NCBI GenBank assembly: GCA_000953695.1
Contig: LN554847.1
Span: forward strand, 248,001-312,000
Origin: Aliivibrio wodanis
Lineage (GTDB): Bacteria > Pseudomonadota > Gammaproteobacteria > Enterobacterales > Vibrionaceae
Length of the DNA stretch: 64,000 bases
Reading direction: 5' to 3'
Part shown: one piece after another, positions 37,642-47,655 of the stretch
Numbering within the stretch: the stretch's first letter is position 1
Layout of the letters: the number at the start of each line of letters is the position of its first letter
Translations under genes and position numbers: made by a program
The notes under the pieces: generated by a model
What the model saw: the letters and a program-made list of their open reading frames with translations, nothing else
What the model was told of the DNA's origin: nothing
Database searches by the model: none

Positions 37642-38087
37642 AGTGCTCAAATAAAATAAACAGCATGGTAAACTCATTGTTAATTTGTATTTTTAACTCC
37701 AATAATAAATTTATTTTAAATATTTTTTTGCATTAATAACTATCAGATTCTATCGATATAGGAAGTATTTTTTTATTATTGAGCTATTTAGAAAAAAGAT
37801 AGGTTACTTTTTAAAGTTAAACAGTTGATTGGTTAACATAAAAGATCAGGCTATTAGCATAAATTACTGAATTTAATTAAATCCTCAAGTCTAAAGTCGT
37901 TTTTTATCACGAATGGTCAATGGTGTTAACATATTGATGGTTTATAAAAATGTGTGACTTTTGGTTTAAATTATTTTACTTTCTCGACGATTGGCCGTTA
38001 CCTAAGGCTAGGAGATAAAATCATCTCTAATAATATCGTTATGCTCATGGAGTGAGTTACAAAAATAATCTAAAGGTTGTTAAAAAC
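37642..38087. promoter_or_regulatory. Upstream region of the second chemoreceptor gene
   Basis: About 445 bases of AT-rich sequence without a gene, holding the promoter of the next chemoreceptor gene. An AAAGGTTGTTAAAAAC stretch ahead of ATG 38088 resembles the AAGGTTATATAAATC before the first chemoreceptor, so the leader was duplicated with the gene. I see no clear operator. Confidence 0.4.
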
Positions 38088-39719
38088 ATGAGTTATAAAA
38101 ATCTAGTAGTACGTAATAAAATTGCCGTTGTATTTGCGGCAATTTCTCTAGTAATGATAGCGTTTGCTATTTTCCTATTACAAGAACTAAATAAAGTAGA
38201 ATCAGAAGTTATTAATTTTGCTGACTCTACAGTCCCAAGTGTTATCTCTGTTGAAAATTTATATTTTGAAATGTCAGTATTACGCCGTAGTCAATATGCG
38301 TCATTAACTTACTCTGATTATAATGATGGATTAAAAGCATTGTTTAATCGTCAAACGATGACAGAGCAAAAAATTAAAAATATGCTTGAGAGTTATGATA
38401 GAACGGTAGCTGGTGGCAATGAGCGTAGAGTATTCGATACTGTATTGCGCTCGTGGAAAAACTATTCGAGTATTTTATCTGATTTTAATCAACTAGTGAA
38501 AAGCCGTAACTTAGATAAAGCACATAAAGAATTAGTGACGTCTTTAGATGAGTTTGAGGCAGTAGGTGCAGCAATGGATGCTCTAGTTGAGATCAACTTA
38601 GGCTTTATTGCTAATAACCGAACCGAAATAATAAGAAGTGTAGATAGTGTAACGACAGCAACTAAAGTGTCTTTTTCTGCATTAATACTATTTATGATTG
38701 CCATTACTTTTTTCTTGGCTCGCCAAATTTGTCGCCCTTTGAATTTAGTGGTTGAGCAGTCTAAAGCGATTGCTGCGGGTGATTTAACTTTCTGTCTTCA
38801 ACGTGATGAAATTGGTAATGATGAGCTAGGTGAATTAGCAGATACTAACATTGAAATGCAAAATCAACTTCGAGTATTGATCGAAGATACGATTTCTGCG
38901 GTTACTCAATTATCTGCTGCTGTAGAAGAAATGAGCGCGATTTCAGAGCAATCTGCGCGTGGTATGCAACAGCAACAATCTGACATTACAACGGTAGCTG
39001 CTGCAATGGAAGAGATGAAAGCAACTGTCGCGGAAGTAGCAAACAATACTGAAACTGCCTCTACATCAGCTCTAGAAGCATCTGAAGAAGCAAAGCAAGG
39101 TAACCAAGATGTTCAGTCTAACATTGAACAAATTCAAATCGTGTCTCGTGATATTGAGCAAGCAGGTGAGCTAGTTGAAGAGCTAGAGCGTGAGTCAAAT
39201 AACATCAGTGTTGTGGTTGAAGTTATCCGCGGTATTGCTGATCAAACTAACTTATTAGCATTGAATGCAGCAATTGAAGCGGCGCGTGCTGGTGAGCAAG
39301 GTCGTGGTTTTGCAGTTGTTGCTGATGAAGTTCGTTCTCTTGCGGGTCGCACTCAATCATCAACCACTGAAATTGTTGAAATTATCGAGAAACTTCAAGC
39401 AAGTGCGACACATGCAAAAGCGGCAACAGATCAAAGTTGTTCTAAAATCCGTATCTGTGTAGAGCAAAGCGTTCAAACTGGTAATTCAATCCAAATGATT
39501 GAAGAGACCATGATGAAAGTAACAGATACGAGTATTCAAATTGCGAGTGCATGTAGCCAACAAGATTCAGTAACCGAAGAGCTTGGTCGTAACATTCAAA
39601 GCATGAGTTTATCAGCGAGTGAAGTGGCATTAGGAGCAGAGCAAACCGCACAATCGAGTGTTGAATTAGCTCAACTTGCAACAACACTACAAGCTTCTTT
39701 ATCGCGTTTTAAAGTGTAA
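38088..39719 (+). CDS. Methyl-accepting chemotaxis protein (intact paralogue)
   Basis: A 543-residue chemoreceptor. The first membrane helix ([20 protein letters not shown]) is followed by a periplasmic four-helix sensor (about 35-190), a second membrane helix ([20 protein letters not shown]), a HAMP domain ([20 protein letters not shown]) and a signalling domain with the tip [23 protein letters not shown] 38088 is used, not the GTG at 38052, because it aligns with the paralogue's MSYK start. It is a tandem duplicate of the gene broken by IS30, nearly identical in the signalling half and more diverged in the sensor. Ligand unknown. Confidence 0.9.
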   Translation: MSYKNLVVRNKIAVVFAAISLVMIAFAIFLLQELNKVESEVINFADSTVPSVISVENLYFEMSVLRRSQYASLTYSDYNDGLKALFNRQTMTEQKIKNMLESYDRTVAGGNERRVFDTVLRSWKNYSSILSDFNQLVKSRNLDKAHKELVTSLDEFEAVGAAMDALVEINLGFIANNRTEIIRSVDSVTTATKVSFSALILFMIAITFFLARQICRPLNLVVEQSKAIAAGDLTFCLQRDEIGNDELGELADTNIEMQNQLRVLIEDTISAVTQLSAAVEEMSAISEQSARGMQQQQSDITTVAAAMEEMKATVAEVANNTETASTSALEASEEAKQGNQDVQSNIEQIQIVSRDIEQAGELVEELERESNNISVVVEVIRGIADQTNLLALNAAIEAARAGEQGRGFAVVADEVRSLAGRTQSSTTEIVEIIEKLQASATHAKAATDQSCSKIRICVEQSVQTGNSIQMIEETMMKVTDTSIQIASACSQQDSVTEELGRNIQSMSLSASEVALGAEQTAQSSVELAQLATTLQASLSRFKV

Positions 39720-39769
39720 TACCAATTCCAGTAACTCTTTAGTCATTATTACTGGTTAAATCACATAAT
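39719..39769 (+). repeat. 51-bp dispersed intergenic repeat, copy B
   Basis: It matches the reverse complement of 13341-13391 at 48 of 51 positions. Its first base is the last base of the chemoreceptor stop codon, and a terminator follows directly. Confidence 0.75.
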
Positions 39770-39785
39770 ATTAATCTAAATAATA

Positions 39786-39812
39786 AAAGGAGATCATCTG
39801 ATCTCCTTTTTT
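39786..39812 (+). terminator. Rho-independent terminator of the second chemoreceptor gene
   Basis: AAAAGGAGAT and ATCTCCTTTT form a 10-bp stem with a 6-base loop and T-run. Confidence 0.88.
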
Positions 39813-39847
39813 ATATTTGTTAATTAATTGAGTATATCTCTTACTTG

Positions 39848-39872
39848 AACTAACTAACTAACTAACTAACTA
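39848..39872. repeat. AACT tetranucleotide tandem repeat (about six units)
   Basis: Six consecutive AACT units end one base before the stop codon of the LysR gene (39874-39876). Slippage could change spacing here, but the coding frame is not affected unless the stop is bypassed. Confidence 0.85.
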
Positions 39873-39873
39873 T

Positions 39874-40815
39874 CTATTTATTAGAAATCCCATTTATTTG
39901 AGGATTGTTTTTAATGAGTTCTTTAAAGGTATTGAGAAGATCCATACTTTGTTTATTTTGTTGTCCATCTTTATGTAAATATGCGCCTATAGTCGCTTTA
40001 CTAAAACACTCTTTCATTTTTAGAGGCACAATATCAAAGCGAGAGAAATACTCCCTCATCGTAATGGGATAAGGCAAAATAGCATCACTATCTTGTAATA
40101 AATCAATGGCGGTTAGTAAAGAATTAGTATTGTAGATGACTTTTTCTTGTAAGTAGTGACGTTTTTGAAAAGAATTGAGCTCAGCATTTTGTTTTTGAAC
40201 TAAATGTGAAAAACGTTTTTTAGCAGCGCCTAAATCAACTGATGGAAAACGAGCAATATCTTCATTACTGCAAGTTATTTCTAGTAAAGGATGCCCTTTT
40301 CTTACATAAACCTCTTCGCTACAACGGAACAGAGGGTGAAATAGAATATCTTCATATTGTGCTAGACCTAATATTTCATGACCCACGAAGATGCTGATCT
40401 CATCACTGAGTAAAAGGTTCATTAATTGTAGGTGATTACCAACGTCAATTGAGATATTACTATGAGGATAGGTATCTTTAAATTCCTGAACATAATCGCG
40501 AATAAATAGTTGCCACCATGCATCACCGCAACCTATTTTTAATTCGGTCTGATGCCTTAGTTTATTTTGTTCTAATTTGTTGAGGGTGTTTTCATAGAGG
40601 TTTTGCATCATTTTGGCTTGTTCATAAAGTAACTCTCCGCTAGAGGTTAGCGTGATCCCTTTAGAGTTACGGTTAAACAATTTACTGCCTAATTTTTCTT
40701 CTAACTTCTGCATGTTATGGCTTAAGGTTGGCTGGCTTAAGCAGAGATTATTTGCCGCTTGGGTTACGTTTTGAGTTTTAGCTACTTGAATGAATTGAAT
40801 CATTAATTTAAACAT
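39874..40815 (-). CDS. LysR-family transcriptional regulator
   Basis: A 313-residue regulator. The N-terminal winged helix-turn-helix (about residues 5-62) contains FIQVAKTQNVTQAANNLCLS and SQPTLSHNMQKLEEKLGSKL. The effector-binding domain follows (about 92-300) with ELKIGCGDAWWQLFIRDYV. It lies 66 bases downstream of the GH13 gene of the maltodextrin operon on the same strand, but LysR genes usually act on a divergent neighbour, so its target is not evident. An AACT tandem repeat abuts its stop codon. Confidence 0.88.
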   Translation of the reverse strand: MFKLMIQFIQVAKTQNVTQAANNLCLSQPTLSHNMQKLEEKLGSKLFNRNSKGITLTSSGELLYEQAKMMQNLYENTLNKLEQNKLRHQTELKIGCGDAWWQLFIRDYVQEFKDTYPHSNISIDVGNHLQLMNLLLSDEISIFVGHEILGLAQYEDILFHPLFRCSEEVYVRKGHPLLEITCSNEDIARFPSVDLGAAKKRFSHLVQKQNAELNSFQKRHYLQEKVIYNTNSLLTAIDLLQDSDAILPYPITMREYFSRFDIVPLKMKECFSKATIGAYLHKDGQQNKQSMDLLNTFKELIKNNPQINGISNK

Positions 40816-40881
40816 AATAGCTCTTTACTTAAATAAGAAAGAGCTATTTTATGTTGCTTACAGTCTAATTTCTAGTGGTTA

Positions 40882-42717
40882 CTACTCGTTTTGATACATA
40901 GCGAAGCCAAACGGTGGCAATGTTATTGTTTTTTCTAATTTACAAGTCACTTCATTATAAATATCAATAACATTATGGTTTGCCAATGTATTAGGAAGGG
41001 GCAGATTTACTGTACTCGCACTGTTATTGATAACAATAGTAATGCACTCATCATTTAAGACTTTTTGGTAGATAAGGCATTGCTGCTCATCATCTGTTGT
41101 TAGCCAGTTAATATTATGAGCACGCAATGCAGGGTGTAGCTTACGTAATTTAATGATCTGCATGATGTGCTGTTTCATATTCATATCATGCTGGCTTTCT
41201 TCCCAAATCATACACTTACGATTTAATGGGTCTGATCCGCCATCTAAACCTATCTCACTGCCATAATAAATACAGGGTGTGCCACTGTGAGTGAACTGGA
41301 ATAAATAAGCCAATTTAACTTTTTCTTTATTGCCAGAACAACGGTGAATAATACGAGCGGTATCATGGCTATCTAATAATGAAAATGCCACTTCATTAAC
41401 CCCAATCGGGTAACTTGCATTAACATCATTTACGGCATATTTGAACTGATTAGCGCTGAGATTTTCATTAGCAAAAAAGCCTATCATGGCATCTGATAAT
41501 GGATAATTCATTACGGCATCAAATTGGTCACCAGCAAGCCAATTCATCGAGTCATGCCATGCTTCACCTAGAATATAGATCTCGGGTTTTATGGCTTTTA
41601 ATTCATCTCGGAAGCGTCGCCAGAAACGTTGGTCAACTTCGTTTGCTACGTCTAAGCGCCATGCATCAATATCAAAATCACGAACCCAGTATCGACCGAC
41701 TTCAAGTAAATATTCCATCACTTCTGGATTTTCGGTATTTAACTTTGGCATGTTCTGCGCAAAGGCAAAAGCGCGATAGTTGAGATACTCTTTACTGTGC
41801 TGATCTTTTTTAGACTCATCTATAAGTGGGAATTGTTCAACATAGAACCAATCAATAAATTTGGAATCTTTGCCGTTTTTGATGACATCTTGCCACTGAA
41901 TAGAATCGGCACCGATATGATTGAATACGGCATCTAACATGACTTTCATGCCACGTTTATGAGCTTCTTCAATTAAGGTTCTTACGGTATCGTTGTCACC
42001 AAAGGCAGGGTCAACTTTTAGATAATCAACAGTATCGTATTTGTGATTAGTCTTGCCTTGAGTTATTGGCGTAAAATACAATCCGGTAATACCGAGATCT
42101 TGCAAGTAATCAAGGTGGTCAATTACGCCTTGTAAATCGCCACCAAAAAAACTATTGGTCTTTGGATCTTCTGAGCCCCAAGGAAGTGTATTGTTAGGTG
42201 AGATTGATGGATCACCATTGGCAAAGCGTTCAGGGAATATTTGATACCAAATCGTATCTTTTACCCACTCAGGTGGGCTAAATACATCAATAGGGTTCAT
42301 GTATGGGAAGCAGTAAAAATTGAGTAATTGACTTAATACTGGATCTGAATCATCTGTGATGGTGAAAATTTGTTTTTCAGTGACAAGTAGTTTTTCGTTC
42401 TCTTTGCTCTCTAGAATAAAAGCATAACGAGCACGGAGAAATCGTGGCTGCGCTTCGCAGAACCAGTAATCAAATAATTCTGTTTCACACTCCTTTTTCA
42501 TGACAAAGTTTTCGCCGCCACTCCAACCCATTGCATCTTCTGCATTGAGGTTGCCGCCACCGCCACCGGATGTCCAATCGTATGGGTCACCAATTCTTAG
42601 CGTAGCATTATCGACTTCGCCTTTTGCGGTGCGAATACGTAAGTGAAGTGTATCCTTATCATAAGTATAAGAATAACTTGAATGAGACCTATGGTAGATC
42701 GCTGCTTTTGTAATCAT
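40882..42717 (-). CDS. GH13 alpha-glycosidase (cyclomaltodextrinase/neopullulanase type)
   Basis: A 611-residue cytoplasmic enzyme. An N-terminal CBM34-like beta domain (about residues 1-125, with LHLRIRTAKGEVDNATLRIGD) precedes a GH13 barrel: DTIWYQIFPERFANGDP, conserved region I VMLDAVFNHIG, region II DAWRLDVANE (catalytic Asp), region III ILGEAWHD (catalytic Glu) and region IV SLLDSHDTARI. It hydrolyses maltodextrins or cyclodextrins. No signal peptide is seen, which fits action on imported sugars. It is the last enzyme of the maltodextrin operon. Confidence 0.9.
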   Translation of the reverse strand: MITKAAIYHRSHSSYSYTYDKDTLHLRIRTAKGEVDNATLRIGDPYDWTSGGGGGNLNAEDAMGWSGGENFVMKKECETELFDYWFCEAQPRFLRARYAFILESKENEKLLVTEKQIFTITDDSDPVLSQLLNFYCFPYMNPIDVFSPPEWVKDTIWYQIFPERFANGDPSISPNNTLPWGSEDPKTNSFFGGDLQGVIDHLDYLQDLGITGLYFTPITQGKTNHKYDTVDYLKVDPAFGDNDTVRTLIEEAHKRGMKVMLDAVFNHIGADSIQWQDVIKNGKDSKFIDWFYVEQFPLIDESKKDQHSKEYLNYRAFAFAQNMPKLNTENPEVMEYLLEVGRYWVRDFDIDAWRLDVANEVDQRFWRRFRDELKAIKPEIYILGEAWHDSMNWLAGDQFDAVMNYPLSDAMIGFFANENLSANQFKYAVNDVNASYPIGVNEVAFSLLDSHDTARIIHRCSGNKEKVKLAYLFQFTHSGTPCIYYGSEIGLDGGSDPLNRKCMIWEESQHDMNMKQHIMQIIKLRKLHPALRAHNINWLTTDDEQQCLIYQKVLNDECITIVINNSASTVNLPLPNTLANHNVIDIYNEVTCKLEKTITLPPFGFAMYQNE

Positions 42718-42739
42718 GATTAATACCGTTTAATGAAAG

Positions 42740-42786
42740 TACCAACCCAAATAACTATCTGACGTAATAGTTACTCAGGTTGGTAT
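42740..42786. repeat. Intercistronic hairpin of the TACCAA repeat family
   Basis: TACCAACC...TAACTAT pairs with ATAGTTA...GGTTGGTA around CTGACGTA, forming a long hairpin between the debranching-enzyme and GH13 genes. It could tune the level or stability of the downstream message. Confidence 0.65.
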
Positions 42787-42808
42787 AATTTTATTTAAAT
42801 ATGAAATT

Positions 42809-44782
42809 CTATTTTTGATGCGTTTGTTCGTAATATTTCACGACGCGTAATACTTCACTGACGCTCCACGCTTGCGCGAAACAACCACGAGATTGACTTG
42901 GTGCATAGCCATCATAGATTTCAGCGAGTTGACCAATACAACCTTCATAAAGACCGTCTTGGTTATGTTCAATAAATTGTTCAACAATACGTGTTAAATC
43001 AGTATCGTGTGGGAATTGACGCAATATACCCATTAAGAATTGACCAATCATAAAACCCCAAACGGTGCCTTGGTGATAAGCCATATCACGGTCAAAATGA
43101 GAGCCAGTGCATACGTTTTTAAATTCAGGATCATCCATAGATAGAGATCGTAAACCTAGTGGTGAATACAGCTCTTTGTAGATGGTTAGAATGACAGTAC
43201 GGGCCCTTTCTTGACTTAATATTGGGAAAGGGAGGCCAACCGCATAAGCTTGGTTTGGACGGATTTGTTGGTTTATTTCACCCTCTTTAATCCAATCATT
43301 TAGATAGCCTGCATCGTTGTAGAATTCTTGATTAAATGTTGCTTTTACTTGCTCTACTAGTGCTGGTAACTCTGGCATCGATTTATTCAATTTTTGATTG
43401 AAGAAATCTAAAATTGAAAGTGAATTAAACCACAGTGCATTGATCTCTACTGCACAACCATGTCTTGGGGTTGGTACGATATCGCCATAACGAATGTCCA
43501 TCCAAGTAAGCTGATCAAAACCGCTGCCGCCACTGATTAAGCCATTATCAAGCATCTTGATTTCAAAATCAGTGCCGTTACGATAATGCTGATAGATGTT
43601 CATCATACACTCGTACGCTTCGTCACGAATGAATTCTAAATCACCACTAGCTTGGTAGTATTCATATAGGCTAACAATAAACAACAGCGATGCATCAATG
43701 GTGTTATACATTGGCTCAACCCCAGCTTCAGGGAAGAGATTTGGTAGCACACCACGTTGTTCATAACGGATAAATGTGCGGAAGATTTGCCTTGCATCTT
43801 CAAACTGATTGGTTGATAAATTACAGCCCCAAAGCGCAATCATGGTATCGCGACCCCAATCGGCAAAAAATGGGTAACCTGCAATAATTGATTTCGATTC
43901 GGTAGAGTCACGATCAACAACAAATTGTTCACTGGCTCGAACTAATTGCTGACCAAATATGCTCTTTAGTTTAGCTTGACCAATATAGGCTTTTTGGCGT
44001 TCAATTTCAGTGTTGATCATAACATCAACGGATTGTGTCGGTAGCGAGGTTGCACGTTTTTCTTCAGCCTCAAAGAGAACGTAAAATTGCTCATTGGTTT
44101 CAGTGCCAACGAACGCAATAGTATGAAGCGCCATTTGTGCATCAGTAGCAGGGCGACCATCTCGTGCATCATAAGAGAAATAAAGCCCTGATTCATAGCG
44201 AGGCGTGTCTAGTGCTGAGTTTGCACCATTATGACGATATGTTAGGTGCTGACCATTACTACTGATCTTTCCTTCATGATGTGAAAACACTTGTTCTCTT
44301 GATAGATTTTGTCCTTTTGAACAGAACTGATATTTTGGCGTCACATGCAGAGTAAATGCTTGTTGTAGTGGGTTAAACACATGATATTTTACTGCAAGGC
44401 GGTTAACCCCTTGTTCCATAACAATGGTTTTTGTAATTTCAATCCCACGGATACGATAAGTAAAAGTTGGAAGATAAGTTTGAGTGAAATTATCAAATAA
44501 TAGAGTTGAATCAACCGTGTCATATGGATTTACATTGGCCTGTGATGACAATGGATAAGACTCTCCACTTGCTAAGGTAATACGGTCATCCAAATGGCGA
44601 ACAAAACTGAAACGATTGTTTGGCGCAACAAGGCTTGCCATAAACAACGCATGATCACTTCGGCTACAAGAGCCAGCAAGGGTAAGAGAAGAATAACCAC
44701 CTAATCCATTAGTTAGTAGGTAATTTGATTCTTCAAGGCGATTCATATCGCGAAAATTAGCTTTAGAAAGAGAGATTTTCAT
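42809..44782 (-). CDS. Glycogen debranching enzyme (amylo-alpha-1,6-glucosidase, GH133)
   Basis: A 657-residue cytoplasmic enzyme. The N-terminal domain starts NYLLTNGLGGYSSLTLAGSC, typical of GDE proteins. The (alpha/alpha)6 catalytic barrel has GYPFFADWGRDTMIALWG (about residue 310) and LTWMDIRYGDIVPTPRHGC with the acid residues expected in GH133, and ends with QGTVWGFMIGQFL and GCFAQAWSVSEVLRV. It removes alpha-1,6 branches from glycogen or maltodextrins. ATG 44782 is chosen over 44806 because AAGG lies just upstream at the right spacing. It is in the maltodextrin operon between an unknown gene and the GH13 gene. Confidence 0.9.
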   Translation of the reverse strand: MKISLSKANFRDMNRLEESNYLLTNGLGGYSSLTLAGSCSRSDHALFMASLVAPNNRFSFVRHLDDRITLASGESYPLSSQANVNPYDTVDSTLLFDNFTQTYLPTFTYRIRGIEITKTIVMEQGVNRLAVKYHVFNPLQQAFTLHVTPKYQFCSKGQNLSREQVFSHHEGKISSNGQHLTYRHNGANSALDTPRYESGLYFSYDARDGRPATDAQMALHTIAFVGTETNEQFYVLFEAEEKRATSLPTQSVDVMINTEIERQKAYIGQAKLKSIFGQQLVRASEQFVVDRDSTESKSIIAGYPFFADWGRDTMIALWGCNLSTNQFEDARQIFRTFIRYEQRGVLPNLFPEAGVEPMYNTIDASLLFIVSLYEYYQASGDLEFIRDEAYECMMNIYQHYRNGTDFEIKMLDNGLISGGSGFDQLTWMDIRYGDIVPTPRHGCAVEINALWFNSLSILDFFNQKLNKSMPELPALVEQVKATFNQEFYNDAGYLNDWIKEGEINQQIRPNQAYAVGLPFPILSQERARTVILTIYKELYSPLGLRSLSMDDPEFKNVCTGSHFDRDMAYHQGTVWGFMIGQFLMGILRQFPHDTDLTRIVEQFIEHNQDGLYEGCIGQLAEIYDGYAPSQSRGCFAQAWSVSEVLRVVKYYEQTHQK

Positions 44783-44866
44783 GTGAACCTTACAATTAAA
44801 TGTCAAATGTTGGTCTGTATTTACACGGCTTTTAATTAAGTGTAAATTTAACAGGGGACTATATAG

Positions 44867-45490
44867 TTAGCTTTTTATTTCGTTATAAACAAGTAACAGC
44901 TTTTGTACTTCCCCTTGGGTATACGCGAGATCTTTGCTCTCTTCGTATCCCCAAAGAGGTGTTATTTTTACATCATCTTTAGTAGGGATAACTTTAATCG
45001 CAACAATGCGTTCTTGTTCGTTATCTGAGATAAAAAATAGATACGGCTGGGGTTGCTTAAGTAAAGCGTTGTATTGGGATGGGGTGGTATAAACGGCATT
45101 TACAGCTTTGACGTTTTTTGAGCCATAAAAGCGTTGAGCCTCAGCTAATACAGGAAGTGCCATCTCTTGTAATTGCTCGTAGCTGCTCTCTACATGAAAA
45201 GAGCCACAATTGCTTGGGATCTGCTCACGCAGGGTGTTGTATTCGGTATTAATGGTTTCTAGAGGAAGCGTCAGGTAACTGTTTTCAAAACGCTTAGCAG
45301 AAAGAAATAGGGCATCATTATTTACACATTGTGCAAAGTTATTTTGTTGTTCAGAAAAGGTTGAATAGTCGAATGTTGGCTTAGGAAGGCTACTGTATGC
45401 AATGATGAAACCAGTAATAAAAATAACGACAGCAACAGCAATATGAAGCATGTAGTCGTGAATGCGTTGAAGTTGGCCGCGAAAATTCAA
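44867..45490 (-). CDS. Membrane-anchored protein of unknown function in the maltodextrin operon
   Basis: A 207-residue protein. After MNFRGQLQRIHDYML comes one hydrophobic helix (HIAVAVVIFITGFIIAYSS, about residues 16-34), then a periplasmic domain of about 170 residues with NFAQCVNNDALFLSAKRFEN and a second Cys in QIPSNCGSFHVE, which could form a disulfide. No known family is recognised. It lies between the ATPase gene and the debranching-enzyme gene, all on the same strand, so it is probably cotranscribed and may act at the membrane in sugar uptake or its regulation. Confidence 0.7.
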   Translation of the reverse strand: MNFRGQLQRIHDYMLHIAVAVVIFITGFIIAYSSLPKPTFDYSTFSEQQNNFAQCVNNDALFLSAKRFENSYLTLPLETINTEYNTLREQIPSNCGSFHVESSYEQLQEMALPVLAEAQRFYGSKNVKAVNAVYTTPSQYNALLKQPQPYLFFISDNEQERIVAIKVIPTKDDVKITPLWGYEESKDLAYTQGEVQKLLLVYNEIKS

Positions 45491-45548
45491 AGTGTAACTC
45501 CTCTATTATCAATACCAGTTCTGTAATGGTTTGTTTTTATGTATGCTA

Positions 45549-45573
45549 TTACCCTCTTAATTTAAGAGGGTAA
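45549..45573 (-). promoter_or_regulatory. Intercistronic hairpin after the ATPase gene
   Basis: TTACCCTCTTA and TAAGAGGGTAA form an 11-bp stem with a 3-base loop, without a clean T-run. It lies inside the operon and may attenuate or stabilise the message. Confidence 0.6.
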
Positions 45574-45604
45574 TTAGCTATTTTGTTAGAAACTTGTTTT
45601 GAGA

Positions 45605-46741
45605 TTATTTGTTAAACTCAGCTGATTTTATTGAGTACTTGATGGACTCTTCCGTCTCAGTATCAAAGAAATGTAGTTTGGTATTGTCGATAACTAAGGT
45701 GATCTTTTCATCGATATCAACATCAGGTTCACCAGTGCCTAAAGTACCAACAAACATATTCATTGGCGCTGCATTGAAGAACACATTAATCGCATCACCT
45801 AGGTATTCACTGTTCATTGCTGTGACTTCAAAACAACAATCAGGGAATGCTTCTCGATATTTTTTCCCAGAACGAATCGCACTAGAACGAGCGCCTAACG
45901 TAACTGATTTACCGTTATAGCCTGCGTCATTTAAGATTTTTTGATCACTCTCATTTAAGGTAATAGTAAAAGAGTGACACATGAACTGGCCGCCTTCGTA
46001 GGTTCCCTCAATCAAATTCATTGATGGCATACCCATAAAAGTAGCGACAAAACAGTTTTTAGGATTAGTAAATAACTCTTTTGGCGAGCCAATTTGTTGA
46101 ACCTCACCCATCGACATTAATACGATACGATCCGCCATGGTCATTGCTTCGACTTGATCATGGGTTACATAAATCGTAATCGCACCTTTAGCTCTGTGCA
46201 TGCGAGAAATTTCTGTTCGTGTCGTGGTTCGTAATTTTGCGTCTAAATTACTTAATGGTTCATCCATTAGATACAGTTTAGGAGTACGAACCATGGCACG
46301 GCCTAGAGCAACACGTTGACGTTGACCGCCTGAAAGTTCTTTAGGTTTACGCTCAAGATATTCCTTTAAGAATAGATCTTCAGAAATGTTATCAACAGAT
46401 TCCTTAATTTCGTCACTTGGGTAATTACGCAGCTTTAAGCCATAACCAACGTTATCTCGAACTGACATGTGTGGATAAAGCGCATAGCTTTGGAATACCA
46501 TCGCAATATCACGATCTTTTGAGCTGACATCGTTTACGACTTCACCGTCAATAATGAATTCGCCGTCAGTAATATCTTCTAATCCTGCAATCATTCGTAA
46601 AGTGGTTGATTTACCACAACCCGATGGACCAACTAAGACAATAAATTCGCCTTCTTCAATATCGAGATTAAAATCACGTACTGAACAGGTATCAGCATTT
46701 GGATATTTTTTATTGATGTTTCTTAATGAAATCTTGCTCAT
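45605..46741 (-). CDS. Maltodextrin ABC transporter ATPase (MalK/UgpC type)
   Basis: A 378-residue ATPase of the sugar ABC importer class. It has Walker A LVGPSGCGKSTTLRMIAG (about residue 36), Q-loop MVFQSYALYPHMSV, signature LSGGQRQRVALGRAM (about 135), Walker B KLYLMDEPLSNLD and the switch His in YVTHDQVEAM. A C-terminal regulatory OB domain (about 240-378) is present, as in MalK. It powers uptake with the two permeases upstream; its start overlaps the end of the upstream permease gene by one base. Substrate is inferred from the neighbouring alpha-glucan enzymes. Confidence 0.9.
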   Translation of the reverse strand: MSKISLRNINKKYPNADTCSVRDFNLDIEEGEFIVLVGPSGCGKSTTLRMIAGLEDITDGEFIIDGEVVNDVSSKDRDIAMVFQSYALYPHMSVRDNVGYGLKLRNYPSDEIKESVDNISEDLFLKEYLERKPKELSGGQRQRVALGRAMVRTPKLYLMDEPLSNLDAKLRTTTRTEISRMHRAKGAITIYVTHDQVEAMTMADRIVLMSMGEVQQIGSPKELFTNPKNCFVATFMGMPSMNLIEGTYEGGQFMCHSFTITLNESDQKILNDAGYNGKSVTLGARSSAIRSGKKYREAFPDCCFEVTAMNSEYLGDAINVFFNAAPMNMFVGTLGTGEPDVDIDEKITLVIDNTKLHFFDTETEESIKYSIKSAEFNK

Positions 46742-47655
46742 TAGCCTTTTACTCCACCAGACGTTAAGCCGCCCACGATATAATCTTGAAATTTATAGAA
46801 CACAATAACAGGCGGAATTGCTGCTAAGACCGCGCCTGCTGCGAATACGTTGTAGCTAGATTCTTTGATATTGTTTATAAGACCCATAAGGCCTACTGCT
46901 AATGTTTTCGCCTCTGAATCCATGCTTGCAATCAGGAATTTTGGCATGATGATGTCGCCAATTGGACCTAAGAAACAGAAGATAGCGATAACCATGATCA
47001 TCGGTTTTACTAATGGCAGCAGTATTTCTTTAAAGATCTGCATTTGTGTTGCACCATCAATCTTGGCTGATTCATCTAACGCACGAGGGATAGAATCGTA
47101 GTAACCCTTCATTAAAATAGTATTCATTGTGATACCACCTGTTGTATAGATGAGGATCATAAAAATATACGTATAAAGTGTGGCATTAGCAGAGCTGTAA
47201 ATACCGATAGAGTTCGCAATCGCATACAGAGCAATTAAGCCACTGCCTGATGGAATGATTTGAATGATCAGTAATGACATTAATGCACTCTTACGAGATT
47301 GGTAACGATAACGAGAGTAAACAAACCCCGAAATAGTTACGATAAACGTAGAGAGGATCATAGTGATTATTGACACTAAGAAGGTATTTCGGTACCAACT
47401 TAAATAAGGCGTATTATTGAAAAGTTGAACAAAGTTTTCCGTTAGACTGAAATTTTCAGGGAAAAATGAGGTTGAATACAGTGAATTACTGACATTAAAC
47501 GCACTCATTAAGGTAACTAAGATTGGGTAAAGAATGATCACAGCCATCGAGATCAGAAACGCATAACAACAAGCCACACCCATGTTCTTCGTGATGATAT
47601 GACGATTAAAACGTTTCGCTTTGGTTTGGCGTGCTAAAGGGATTGCTTTGTCCAT
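46741..47655 (-). CDS. Sugar ABC transporter permease (MalG type)
   Basis: A 304-residue inner-membrane permease with six hydrophobic segments. The EAA loop that contacts the ATPase is DSIPRALDESAKIDGATQMQ (about residues 185-205), with GGITMNTILMKGYY before it. The start region (FLISMAVIILYPILVTLMSA) and end match MalG-type proteins. It overlaps its neighbours by one base on each side, showing tight coupling in the operon. Confidence 0.9.
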   Translation of the reverse strand: MDKAIPLARQTKAKRFNRHIITKNMGVACCYAFLISMAVIILYPILVTLMSAFNVSNSLYSTSFFPENFSLTENFVQLFNNTPYLSWYRNTFLVSIITMILSTFIVTISGFVYSRYRYQSRKSALMSLLIIQIIPSGSGLIALYAIANSIGIYSSANATLYTYIFMILIYTTGGITMNTILMKGYYDSIPRALDESAKIDGATQMQIFKEILLPLVKPMIMVIAIFCFLGPIGDIIMPKFLIASMDSEAKTLAVGLMGLINNIKESSYNVFAAGAVLAAIPPVIVFYKFQDYIVGGLTSGGVKG

